From Cryobacterium inferilacus (GTDB lineage: Bacteria > Actinomycetota > Actinomycetes > Actinomycetales > Microbacteriaceae): a DNA stretch of 37,412 bases. Both the position numbers and the translations under genes were made by a program. The stretch lies in contig NZ_JAIEUL010000027.1 of the NCBI RefSeq assembly GCF_019599185.1, positions 1 through 37,412 on the forward strand, written 5' to 3'. How positions within the stretch are numbered: position 1 is the stretch's first letter; each line of letters begins with the position of its first letter. The notes below the pieces were generated by a model. It was not told where the DNA came from. It did no database searches and saw only the letters and a program-made list of their open reading frames with translations. Below are positions 8,365-15,659 of the stretch, piece after piece.

Positions 8365-9840
8365 CTAGTACGCTCCCTCTCTGCGTAGAACGGCTTGGGC
8401 AGTCCGCCAGAGAATCGCCAAGTCACCGGTGATTGACCAATTTTCGACGTAATAGAGATCAAGGCGAACGGTGTCCGCCCACGACAGATTGGATCGGCCG
8501 CTTACCTGCCAGAGGCCGGTAATTCCCGGCTTTACGAGGAACCGGCGATGCACGTGGTTCTCGTACTCATTCACCTCTCGCTCTAGGGGAGGCCTCGGAC
8601 CGACCAGTGACATGCTGCCGCCGATGACGTTAAAGAGCTGAGGCAACTCGTCGAGGCTGTATCTCCTAAGAAATCCGCCTATTGGCGTTACCCGCGGGTC
8701 GTTTTTCATCTTGAACATCACGGTGTTTCCTTCGGCACGTTCCAACCCGCGCAGTGTTTCCAGTCGACTCTCCGCATCGACAACCATGGATCGAAACTTG
8801 AGCATTTCGAACCGTTCGCCGTTAATGCCAACGCGTTGCTGCCTGAAGAGCACCTGACCAGGGGTACTTAGACGAATCGCCACCGTAATGACCGCCAGGA
8901 AGGGCGAGAGGATCAACAGCATCGCACCGCCGCCGATCAGGTCAAAAGCACGTTTGGCAAACCGTCTTCCACCTTCGTAGCGCGGTGTCTCGACATGGAT
9001 GAGTGGCAATCCGGCTACTGGCCGAGTATGGATTCGAGGACCACCAATATCAGTGAGGCTAGGCGCGACCACAAGATGCTGTTTGCCAGGTTCGAGACTC
9101 CAACTGAGCTCCCGCAGCCGTTGTGGCGAGAGATCATCGCTGCTCGTCACCACCACTGTGTCTGCGCCAACGAGTTCCATCGATTCCTGCAAACGATCTA
9201 CGTCGGGGAAGACTGGAATCTTGTTGTTGAGAATGGAATCCAGCCCATTTAGGCCGGGTATACAGGCGCCAACGACGAGATAGCCGGCCGCAGATTGGCG
9301 TGTAAGTTCACGAGCCAGATGTTCTGCTGATGCCTGCGAACCGACAAGAATCACGCGCGACGAATATTCGCCATCGAGTCGCTGGGCACCCAACCAAATA
9401 CGCCAGATCCAGCGCGAGAAAATCAACACGATTAGCCCAAGGGGAAACGCGATCAGGATGTAGCCGCGCGCAAAGTCAATCTGAAATAGGAAGGAGATTA
9501 TTGCGACCAAGCCGAACAAACGCACCGTGGCGTCAGCAATTTTGCGATACTCCTGCGGTCCGGTCCCGAGCACCCGATAGCCTCTGCTTCCGTAGATGCC
9601 GAGCATGAACATCCACGCTGTGATGATGGTTACCGAGATGGCGGTATAGCTGATTGCGAGCTCAGTCAGGCTGCCTCGAAATCGCAGGTCTGCCGCGCTC
9701 AATCCGAACCACAGTATCTGAACCCCAAACACGACCCAAACAAGCACCAAGAGATCTGTAAGCACGAGCCGTGCCGCGTACACGTCTCGCCAGTTTCTAT
9801 TGAGCTCCTTAATTTCTTTAGCGTCTGCGATGCGTGCCAT
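8365..9840 (-). CDS. Undecaprenyl-phosphate sugar-1-phosphate transferase (initiating enzyme)
   Basis: The product is 491 residues. The N-terminal half has about four membrane helices followed by a nucleotide-binding-like domain (CoA-binding-3 type). After a fifth helix (SPFLAVITVAI) comes the catalytic bacterial sugar transferase domain: KFRSM, SLDELPQLFNV, SLVGPRPP, PGITGLWQVSGRS and DLYYV are all present. This enzyme links the first sugar phosphate to the polyprenyl carrier and so starts repeat-unit assembly. I chose ATG 9840, which has a GGGGAGAG ribosome site. An alternative ATG at 9870 abuts the upstream stop (TAAATG) but lacks such a site. This gene lies roughly where the operon changes from GC-rich to lower GC. 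Confidence 0.92.
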   Translation of the reverse strand: MARIADAKEIKELNRNWRDVYAARLVLTDLLVLVWVVFGVQILWFGLSAADLRFRGSLTELAISYTAISVTIITAWMFMLGIYGSRGYRVLGTGPQEYRKIADATVRLFGLVAIISFLFQIDFARGYILIAFPLGLIVLIFSRWIWRIWLGAQRLDGEYSSRVILVGSQASAEHLARELTRQSAAGYLVVGACIPGLNGLDSILNNKIPVFPDVDRLQESMELVGADTVVVTSSDDLSPQRLRELSWSLEPGKQHLVVAPSLTDIGGPRIHTRPVAGLPLIHVETPRYEGGRRFAKRAFDLIGGGAMLLILSPFLAVITVAIRLSTPGQVLFRQQRVGINGERFEMLKFRSMVVDAESRLETLRGLERAEGNTVMFKMKNDPRVTPIGGFLRRYSLDELPQLFNVIGGSMSLVGPRPPLEREVNEYENHVHRRFLVKPGITGLWQVSGRSNLSWADTVRLDLYYVENWSITGDLAILWRTAQAVLRREGAY

Positions 9841-9870
9841 CTTGCCCACTCTCCCCCGCGTGGCACGCAT

Positions 9871-10836
9871 TTACTGCCACGATGTGCCCTGATCGCTGGA
9901 TCGCATCACGGAATCACCGGCCCACACCCAAAGGGTGCCGGCGGCTTCCGAGACAGCAACTTTGCCTTGCATGGTCTCCGCTGGTAGATCGACTGGGAGA
10001 CAGCCTGTCGGGGTAGCCGTCGTGAGGTCATCCGAAAGGGTGGTCAGCTGCACTCCCGCACATTCCGGGAGACCGACCGTCGCTATAAGGTATCCCATCG
10101 CGGTTACGGACAAATTAACAATCCCGTCCTCTCTTAGGGGGACGGTCCAGGTTGCGCCCGAATCTACGGTGGCCAAAACGCTGGTGTCTGCGCAGACAAT
10201 GGCGGCAGAAGCGTCGTCATCGGGACGAGCCGCGAGGCCCACCACCTCGTCGCAAGGAGCAGTTGTTTCCCCCCCGGGAGTGCGCACCGTGGAGCGGTCT
10301 GACGGATCGACGTACCACTGGTCGTCTAGGAGGTCAGCGTTGGTGGAGTACTCCTCGCCGGCTACAAAGGAGCGGGCGAACTGCGGCGAGCAGTCGTCGG
10401 CAGCGAGTCCGACGATCTCGACCTGAGCCTCTGAAGCCACGGTCACTCGCTGAAGGGCGGTGATCTGTACGTCGTCGGTGGCGTCGGTCATCCGCCAAGT
10501 TTGTCCGCCATCTGTGGTGAGCTCGGGGGTTGCCGGGGTGCTGGGGCATTCCCCCGTGGTGGCACGCCAGGCTGTGGCGTCGTCGAGCGCAGAGAGGATG
10601 CGAGTTGGCGGGATCGCCACGGTAGCGGCACTCGCCGTTGGAGTGGGAGTCGCGCTGGCCTCGGGGGTGAACGTGGGGATGGGGCCGGGCGTAGAGCTCG
10701 GAACGTTGGCGCTCCGCGCACCTAGCGCCCAGGAGATGAGGAGGACGTCGACGAGCAGGAAGGCTAGGACGGCGAGGTAGATCCAGAGGCGGCGGCGCGA
10801 CGAATCGCGGGGTACGTAGCGGCGGGGGCGGGGCAT
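9871..10836 (-). CDS. Membrane-anchored Asp-box (BNR-like) protein of unknown role
   Basis: The 321-residue product has a basic N-terminus, one membrane helix (about 17-38) and a Thr/Pro/Ala-rich linker (about 45-75). The extracytoplasmic part carries three Asp-box motifs: TTDGGQTW, TVDSGATW and SSDQGTSW. Asp-boxes occur on beta-propeller blades of sialidases and Ycf48-like factors. With only three and no catalytic residues visible, I assign no enzyme activity. The third Asp-box is the very end of the protein, so the last blade is incomplete or is closed by N-terminal residues. Four cysteines in the exported region could pair. The gene lies between the tyrosine phosphatase and the initiating transferase with tiny gaps, so it belongs to the operon. 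A role in polysaccharide assembly or export is inference from position. Confidence 0.6.
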   Translation of the reverse strand: MPRPRRYVPRDSSRRRLWIYLAVLAFLLVDVLLISWALGARSANVPSSTPGPIPTFTPEASATPTPTASAATVAIPPTRILSALDDATAWRATTGECPSTPATPELTTDGGQTWRMTDATDDVQITALQRVTVASEAQVEIVGLAADDCSPQFARSFVAGEEYSTNADLLDDQWYVDPSDRSTVRTPGGETTAPCDEVVGLAARPDDDASAAIVCADTSVLATVDSGATWTVPLREDGIVNLSVTAMGYLIATVGLPECAGVQLTTLSDDLTTATPTGCLPVDLPAETMQGKVAVSEAAGTLWVWAGDSVMRSSDQGTSWQ

Positions 10837-10839
10837 GGG

Positions 10840-11469
10840 TTAGCGGGTGCTGGTTGCTGCCGCGAAGGCCTGGGTGATCCGGGTCACGGTGGTGTTGATT
10901 ACGGTGCCCACTCGGGCGTAGACGGCGGTGGACTGACGGTAGGGATCTTCTATGTCGTCGTCATCGGGGTGGAGCGGGGGTGGGGAGAAGCCTCGGGTTG
11001 CAGTTACTTCGGCGACGAGGGCGCGGAGTTGCGTGGCGAGGTCGGGGCGCGGGGTCTCGACAAGCTCGACCAGCGATAGGGCCTCGACTGCCGCTGGCAC
11101 CAAGCGGGCGAACTGGTTGAGGGTGTAGGTGTAGCGGGCGGCTTTGGGGTGGAGGGAGACTACCTTGCTGCGGTGCTCTCTCGTGGCCGTGAGGATGAGG
11201 TCAGCGTCGAGGATCTGTTGCTCGGTTAGCTGCTTGGAGTGGTGGTCTAGCGGGTCCGCGCCGTAGTGCTCTGCTAGGTGAGCGGCTTCGGGGGTCATGT
11301 CATGGCCGACCATGGACTGGGTTCCGGCGCTGTGCACCGCCACCGGCAAGCCCAGCGCTTCGGACTGCGAGCGCAAGAGTCGCTCCGCTACCGACGACCG
11401 GCAGATGTTGCCGGTGCACACCACGAGCACCGTGAACGTTTCTGATGACATGGCCCCCGCCCCAGTCAT
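10840..11469 (-). CDS. Low-molecular-weight protein-tyrosine phosphatase
   Basis: The signature loop V-C-T-G-N-I-C-R-S (nucleophile Cys18, Arg24) sits near the N-terminus, and the general-acid loop is seen as D-P-Y-R at 175-178, both as expected for the family. It presumably dephosphorylates the BY-kinase encoded just upstream, the usual pair controlling chain length and export. ATG 11469 overlaps the kinase stop as ATGA; an ATG six codons in (11451) is possible. At 209 residues it is longer than the usual 150-180. Part of the excess is residues 132-140 (SLVELVETP), encoded by a copy of a dispersed repeat at 11051-11076. That insertion lies between conserved blocks and leaves the frame intact, so activity may be retained. 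Confidence 0.88.
   Translation of the reverse strand: MTGAGAMSSETFTVLVVCTGNICRSSVAERLLRSQSEALGLPVAVHSAGTQSMVGHDMTPEAAHLAEHYGADPLDHHSKQLTEQQILDADLILTATREHRSKVVSLHPKAARYTYTLNQFARLVPAAVEALSLVELVETPRPDLATQLRALVAEVTATRGFSPPPLHPDDDDIEDPYRQSTAVYARVGTVINTTVTRITQAFAAATSTR
11051..11076 (+). repeat. Dispersed repeat copy A, inside the phosphatase gene
   Basis: The core GGTCTCGACAAGCTCGACC followed by AGCGA is identical to the copies at 24451 and 24514. It is read on the opposite strand as part of the phosphatase coding sequence, giving in-frame codons for SLVELVETP. Confidence 0.85.
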
Positions 11470-12908
11470 TTCTTGAACCTGGCTCGCTTTGCCTGCTTTG
11501 CTCGCTCACGGCGGGTGGGCTCGTCTGTCGTGACCTCGTCGCCGTACCCATAGCCGTACCCGTAGCCGTATCGGTTGTAACCGTAGGCATCGGGGCCCTT
11601 GGTTGGGAGCATGGTGAGGACAAGTCCCGAGATGGGTGCACCCACGTTCTCGAGCGCGGAGATGGCGCCCTTGAGCTGGTTCTTCTGGGTGCGACCTGCC
11701 GCCACGACGATGATGGCACCGCCAACGTTCTTTGCCAGAATGGCGGCGTCGGTAACGGGCAGCAGCGGCGGGGTGTCGTAGATGACGACATCGAACATGC
11801 GGTTGAACTCGCCGATGAAATGGCTCATCCGCGCTGAACCGAGCAGCTCGCTCGGGTTGGGCGGCACGTGGCCGGCCGGCAGCACGAACAGCTGCGCACG
11901 ACCCCAGGGCTGAATGACATCGTCGAGTTCGGCGCGGCCGATGAGCACATCGGTGAGGCCGACGGCGCCTTCGACGCCCATGTAGTCAGCGACCTTGGGG
12001 CGGCGCAGGTCGGCATCGATGAGCAGCACCTTGGAGCCGGCGTCGGCCAGGGCGATGGCCAGGTTGGCACCGGTGGTGCTCTTGCCCTCGCTCTCGATCG
12101 ACGAGGTGATGACGAAGCTGCGGTCGGTGCGGCCCACATCGAGGAACTGCAGGTTGGTACGTAGGGTGCGGAACGACTCGGCGCGCGGACTGCGCGGGTC
12201 GACGTGCACAATGAGCGGGCGGTCCTGGGCTTTGGGGTCGAAGACAATTCCGCCGAGGATAGCCACGTCGGTGACGCCTTCGACGTCGTGCTCGTTGCGA
12301 ATGCGAGTCTCCAGGGTTTCCCGGAGAATAGCGAGACCGAGTCCGAGCGCGAGACCAACCAGACCGCCGAGAGCGATGTTGAGCGGAACGTTGGGGCTCA
12401 CCGGCACTGACGGCACGGTCGCCTCCTGGGCGCGGGTGAGCTTGACCGGGGAGATCGCGTCATCCGTCAGCGGAGTCTCGATCTCCTCCACGACCGCGGT
12501 GAGGCTCTGGGAGATGGCGTTCGCGGTGTCCGCGGCGCGCACTGGGTCAGTATCGGTCACGGCTATGTCGATGATCGAGGTGTCAAGCGGAGCCGATGCG
12601 TTCACTCGCGCCGCGAGCTGATCGGAGGTGATCCCCAACTCAAGCGTGCCAATCACAGGAAGCAAGACGATGGGGGTGGACACCAAGTCGGCGTAGGTCT
12701 TGACGCGCTGCACCGTAAAGCTGTTGCCCTGCACCAACTCAGTCGTTGTTCCCGTTGACTGCGTGGAGACAAAGACCTTCGCGGTGGCGCTGTACTGGGC
12801 CGTTTGCGTGAGCGAGTACGCCGCAGCGGCACCGACACCGACAAGAGTAAAGAGAACGATCAATACCCAGCTCTTGCGCAGGATGCGAATGTAGTCGCGA
12901 AGTTCCAC
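11466..12908 (-). CDS. Polysaccharide co-polymerase / BY-type tyrosine autokinase (Wzz-Wzc/CpsCD-like)
   Basis: From GTG 12908 the product is 480 residues. The N-terminal Wzz domain has a membrane helix near 13-33 and a second near 180-200. The cytoplasmic ATPase carries SIESEGKSTTGANLA (Walker A, Lys near 276), VLLIDADLRRPK (Walker A') and VVIYDTPP (Walker B). The C-terminus has an alternating Tyr-Gly run (YGYNRYGYGYGYGYG), the typical autophosphorylation cluster, then a basic tail. It regulates polymer length and export. I rejected the longer frame from 13136, because it runs through the divergent promoter region and into the CPBP gene. GTG 12908 has AGGAAAGG seven bases upstream and gives the usual first residues VELRDYIRILRK. 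As the first gene of the operon it is partnered by the phosphatase that follows. Confidence 0.9.
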   Translation of the reverse strand: MELRDYIRILRKSWVLIVLFTLVGVGAAAAYSLTQTAQYSATAKVFVSTQSTGTTTELVQGNSFTVQRVKTYADLVSTPIVLLPVIGTLELGITSDQLAARVNASAPLDTSIIDIAVTDTDPVRAADTANAISQSLTAVVEEIETPLTDDAISPVKLTRAQEATVPSVPVSPNVPLNIALGGLVGLALGLGLAILRETLETRIRNEHDVEGVTDVAILGGIVFDPKAQDRPLIVHVDPRSPRAESFRTLRTNLQFLDVGRTDRSFVITSSIESEGKSTTGANLAIALADAGSKVLLIDADLRRPKVADYMGVEGAVGLTDVLIGRAELDDVIQPWGRAQLFVLPAGHVPPNPSELLGSARMSHFIGEFNRMFDVVIYDTPPLLPVTDAAILAKNVGGAIIVVAAGRTQKNQLKGAISALENVGAPISGLVLTMLPTKGPDAYGYNRYGYGYGYGYGDEVTTDEPTRRERAKQAKRARFKK

Positions 12909-13047
12909 TAAGCGGCCTTTCCTTGGTGCTGGTGCCAGGTTCGAGGCCGGATGCTGCGCCCCCCAAGATATGCTCCCACATTTCGGGCAGAGCTCATTCA
13001 CCGAAACAAGCGGAGCGCAACCCCTGCGAACCGCTAGTTTGGGCTGC
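12909..13047. promoter_or_regulatory. Divergent intergenic region, promoters for operon and CPBP gene
   Basis: These 139 bp separate the divergent starts of the polysaccharide operon and the CPBP protease, so promoters for both should lie here. On the plus strand TAGTTT at 13035-13040 fits an actinobacterial -10 box and stands seven bases before the ATG, which would give a leaderless CPBP transcript. On the minus strand TATCTT (12966-12971) is a possible -10 for the operon. I see no convincing -35 box for either. Confidence 0.4.
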
Positions 13048-13776
13048 ATGACATCAACCGCGCAGCGCACCGCCGGGCATCGTGCCGGCCTCAACCTGGC
13101 CGTGGTGGGTGTTGTCGCGGCAGTTGTACTGGTCATGCTGCTGAACGAGCTCTTCGTGCGCGGCGTGATCCGTGACCCCCAGCTGGGTGCCCTGCTGAGC
13201 TACCTCGTGGTGTGGGTGCCGCTGCTGGCGGCGGTGTTAACTTTTTGTTTCGTTTTCGGTTCCCGTTCACTCGCGCGCGACATCGGCTTGCGCTTTCGAC
13301 CGTTGGACCTGCTGTGGGGGCTCACGCTCGGGGTCATTGCCCGGGTACTCACGACGATTCTGGAGATCGCTGCCTATGGACAGATGGGCTCGACCGGTGC
13401 GATTCTGGATGAACCGGCCCACGACCTGTGGTGGGTGTTCGTGGTGATTCTGGCCCCCGTGCTCATCTCTCCCTTTATAGAGGAACTGTTCTTTCGCGGG
13501 CTGGTGTTGCGCTCGGTGAGCGGGGCATCCGTCGCCAACGGTGCCAGCTCGCGGTGGGCGATGGGCATCGCCGTGGGTGTGAGCGCCGTCACCTTTGCTC
13601 TGATTCACCTGATCAACGCCGGCTCCCCCACCGCCGCCCTGGTGATCGGGCTGTCGACGCTGCTGTTCGGCCTGGGCGCCGGGGCGCTGGCCGCGGTGAC
13701 CGGGCGGCTCGGCGGGGCGATCGTGGCGCACGTGGTGTTCAACGCGCTCGTGGTGCTGCCGGCTGCGCTGGGCTAA
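13048..13776 (+). CDS. CPBP family intramembrane glutamic protease
   Basis: The 242-residue membrane protein has about seven or eight helices. The three CPBP (Abi/CAAX protease, Rce1-like) motifs are present: E-E-L-F-F-R at 145-150, F-x3-H at 183-187, and H-x3-N at 228-232. The two glutamates and two histidines form the active site known from the family. Bacterial members are linked to membrane-protein or bacteriocin-leader processing, but substrates are mostly unknown. I chose ATG 13048 rather than the start of the longer frame at 12970, because the extra residues are not hydrophobic and lie in the shared promoter region. The gene points away from the operon and converges with the next gene at a gap of 15 bp. 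No specific link to the polysaccharide genes is visible. Confidence 0.85.
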   Translation: MTSTAQRTAGHRAGLNLAVVGVVAAVVLVMLLNELFVRGVIRDPQLGALLSYLVVWVPLLAAVLTFCFVFGSRSLARDIGLRFRPLDLLWGLTLGVIARVLTTILEIAAYGQMGSTGAILDEPAHDLWWVFVVILAPVLISPFIEELFFRGLVLRSVSGASVANGASSRWAMGIAVGVSAVTFALIHLINAGSPTAALVIGLSTLLFGLGAGALAAVTGRLGGAIVAHVVFNALVVLPAALG

Positions 13777-13791
13777 TTACGCGCTGAGTAG

Positions 13792-15492
13792 TTAGTCGTC
13801 GAGGGCGCCGGTGGCGAGCTCGGCGGTCTTGCCTGTGACGACCTCGCCGGCGGTGACGCGGATGACGCCGTGGCCCTTGGACTTGGCCGGGTCTTGCCAC
13901 CAGGTAGTGCCGTAACTGGTGCCCTCGGGGGCGGAGAAGCGCAGCGTGTACTTGCCGGGCTTGAGGCCGGTGAGCGTGTAGTCGCCGTCACCGTTGGTGG
14001 TGACCGAGCGGGCCAGCCGGCCCTTGCTGTCGATGGCGGAGACCGTAGCCAGGTTGAGGCCCACGTTGCGGGCACCGGCCGCGTAGACGGTGCCGGTGAT
14101 GGTGGCGGTGGGGATGAGCGCCGCATCCGTATTGGGGATGGTCTGGCCGGCCTTGAGGGTGAAGGCGACGGCGTTGGCGCGGGAGGGCTTGTTGCCCCAC
14201 CATTCGCGCAAGAAGCCATCGCTGCCGTAGACGCTGCCGCCGGAGAATTGCAGGGTGTAGCGGCCCGCGGCGAGGCCGGTGAGGGTGTAGTCGCCGTTGG
14301 CGTTGGTGGGCGCGGAGGCGATGCTGCCGCCGAACTGGCCGAGCTCGGCGCTGCTGGTGGATGCGGCGTAGGCGTAGACCCAGGCGCCCTGGATGCCGGC
14401 GCCGGAGGTGGTGTCGGTGACGCGGCCGGTGAGGGTGGCGCCGGCGGCGAGGGCGACGTTCTTGCCGGTGACCGGGGTGTCGGCCTCGAGCTCGATGAGG
14501 GCGGCGGCGGTGGGGTGGGTCTTGTCGTGCAACCACTGGCTGACGAACGCGCCGTCGGCGGGCGCGGTGATGCGCAGGGTGTACCGGCCGGGGGTGAGGC
14601 CGGCGATGGCGTAGCCGCCGTCATCGGTGGTGGTGGCTTCGCCGGCCAGGGTGCCGTCGGTGTCGTAGGCGGAGACGGTGGCGCCGGCGAGGGGCTCGCG
14701 GGGTGAGCCGGTGATGGTGCCGCTGATGGAGTCCAGCGGGAGGAGGGAGGCGTCGATGCCGGTGACCGCTTCGCCGCGGGCGACGGGGAAGGTGTCGGCG
14801 GTGGCCTGTTCGTCGTGGCCGCCCCACCATTCGCTGCGGTGACCGGTGGCGACGAACTGCAGGGTGTAGCTGCGCACGTCGAGGCTGTAGAAGGTGTAGT
14901 TGCCGTCGGAGTCGGTGGTGGTGACGGGGATGGCCGTGCCGTAGCCGCCGGCCGCGGTGAAGATGTAGACGGTGACGCCGGCGAGGGGGTTGCCGGTGGC
15001 CTGGTCGGTGACGCGGCCAGTGAGGCTGGTGGCGTTGATGGGACCGGTGGAGGGCTGCGTGTTTGTGGGGGTGGGGGTGCTGGTGGCCGTGGGGGTCGGC
15101 GTGGGGGTTTTAGTGGGTGTGGGTTCTGGTTTTGGGGTGGCCGACGGGGTGGGGGTGCCCGTGGGCTCGGGGGTGGCGGTGGGCGTCGGCGCGGAGGTGG
15201 GGGCATCCGTGGCGGGCGCGGTGGGTGCCGGGGTGGTGGGTTCTTCGGGCTCGGGCGCGGTTGTTTCGGCGGGCGCGGGGGCCTCGGTGGCGGTGCTGGT
15301 GGGCAGCGGGGCGTCGACCGGCGGCTCGGTGGGGTCGGGGGTGACCGTGCCCGGGGTGACGGCGAACGCGCTGTGGGTGGCGATGACGGCGGGTACCGCG
15401 ATGAGGAGCACGCCGACGAGCCCGGCGAGACCCACGACGGCGCGGGACGCCAGTCGGGTGCGGGCAGTGCGGAGCGGTGAACGGTGTGCCAC
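13792..15492 (-). CDS. Secreted protein with four E-W-W-type carboxypeptidase-regulatory-like repeats
   Basis: From GTG 15492 (GGGGGA ribosome site) the product is 566 residues. A basic signal peptide with hydrophobic core AVVGLAGLVGVLLIAVPAV ends near residue 40. A Pro/Thr/Ala-rich stalk (about 45-150) with repeated TPTPT and PTGTPTP follows. Then come four or five beta-sandwich repeats of about 95 residues with the pattern ITGTV..., GxYTLTGLxxGxYTLxF and E-W-W or a variant (SEWWGGHD, SQWLHDK, REWWGNKP, TTWWQDP). The same repeat occurs about 14 times in the neighbouring 2,251-residue protein, so the genes are paralogous. I see no LPXTG-like signal, so it is either released or non-covalently held. 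An adhesive or wall-structuring role is likely but unproven. Confidence 0.75.
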   Translation of the reverse strand: MAHRSPLRTARTRLASRAVVGLAGLVGVLLIAVPAVIATHSAFAVTPGTVTPDPTEPPVDAPLPTSTATEAPAPAETTAPEPEEPTTPAPTAPATDAPTSAPTPTATPEPTGTPTPSATPKPEPTPTKTPTPTPTATSTPTPTNTQPSTGPINATSLTGRVTDQATGNPLAGVTVYIFTAAGGYGTAIPVTTTDSDGNYTFYSLDVRSYTLQFVATGHRSEWWGGHDEQATADTFPVARGEAVTGIDASLLPLDSISGTITGSPREPLAGATVSAYDTDGTLAGEATTTDDGGYAIAGLTPGRYTLRITAPADGAFVSQWLHDKTHPTAAALIELEADTPVTGKNVALAAGATLTGRVTDTTSGAGIQGAWVYAYAASTSSAELGQFGGSIASAPTNANGDYTLTGLAAGRYTLQFSGGSVYGSDGFLREWWGNKPSRANAVAFTLKAGQTIPNTDAALIPTATITGTVYAAGARNVGLNLATVSAIDSKGRLARSVTTNGDGDYTLTGLKPGKYTLRFSAPEGTSYGTTWWQDPAKSKGHGVIRVTAGEVVTGKTAELATGALDD

Positions 15493-15546
15493 GACGTGTC
15501 CCCCTGTTAACGATTGGTGTGCTGGTGAGCACTCCATCGAGCCCAG

Positions 15547-15581
15547 TTGCAACAGCCTATTCGGGGTGCGCCTGGGAACAA
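15547..15581 (-). promoter_or_regulatory. Putative promoter of the 566-residue surface protein gene
   Basis: Read on the minus strand, TTGTTC (15576-15581) and TAGGCT (15554-15559) are 16 bases apart. They resemble -35 and -10 boxes and would start a transcript about 55 bases before GTG 15492. This rests on sequence match only. Confidence 0.4.
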
Positions 15582-15588
15582 GGTGCAC

Positions 15589-15608
15589 GACACCCCGGTT
15601 AGGGGGTC
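15589..15608. terminator. Weak hairpin between the two E-W-W protein genes
   Basis: GACACCCC and GGGGGTC pair around a short loop with one bulge, 52 bp after the end of the 2,251-residue gene. There is no T-run, so termination here is uncertain. Confidence 0.25.
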
Positions 15609-15622
15609 ATTTCGGGGGTGGA

Positions 15623-15643
15623 GGGGTCTCGACAAGCTCGACC
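15623..15643 (+). repeat. Dispersed repeat copy B, intergenic
   Basis: GGTCTCGACAAGCTCGACC is preceded by GG and followed by GACGG instead of AGCGA. It lies 17 bp downstream of the 2,251-residue gene's stop, in the same orientation as the other copies on the plus strand. Confidence 0.8.
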
Positions 15644-15659
15644 GACGGAACAGTCCCGG

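Noticed and set aside
12909..13136. N-terminal extension of the BY-kinase frame containing a CPKC motif
   Set aside because: It overlaps the divergent promoter region and the CPBP gene. GTG 12908 has a good ribosome site and gives the standard Wzz start.
13773..15206. Pro/Ser-rich 477-codon minus-strand frame overlapping the 566-residue protein
   Set aside because: It is a frame-shifted shadow of the repeat protein. The chosen frame has a signal peptide and regular repeat structure.
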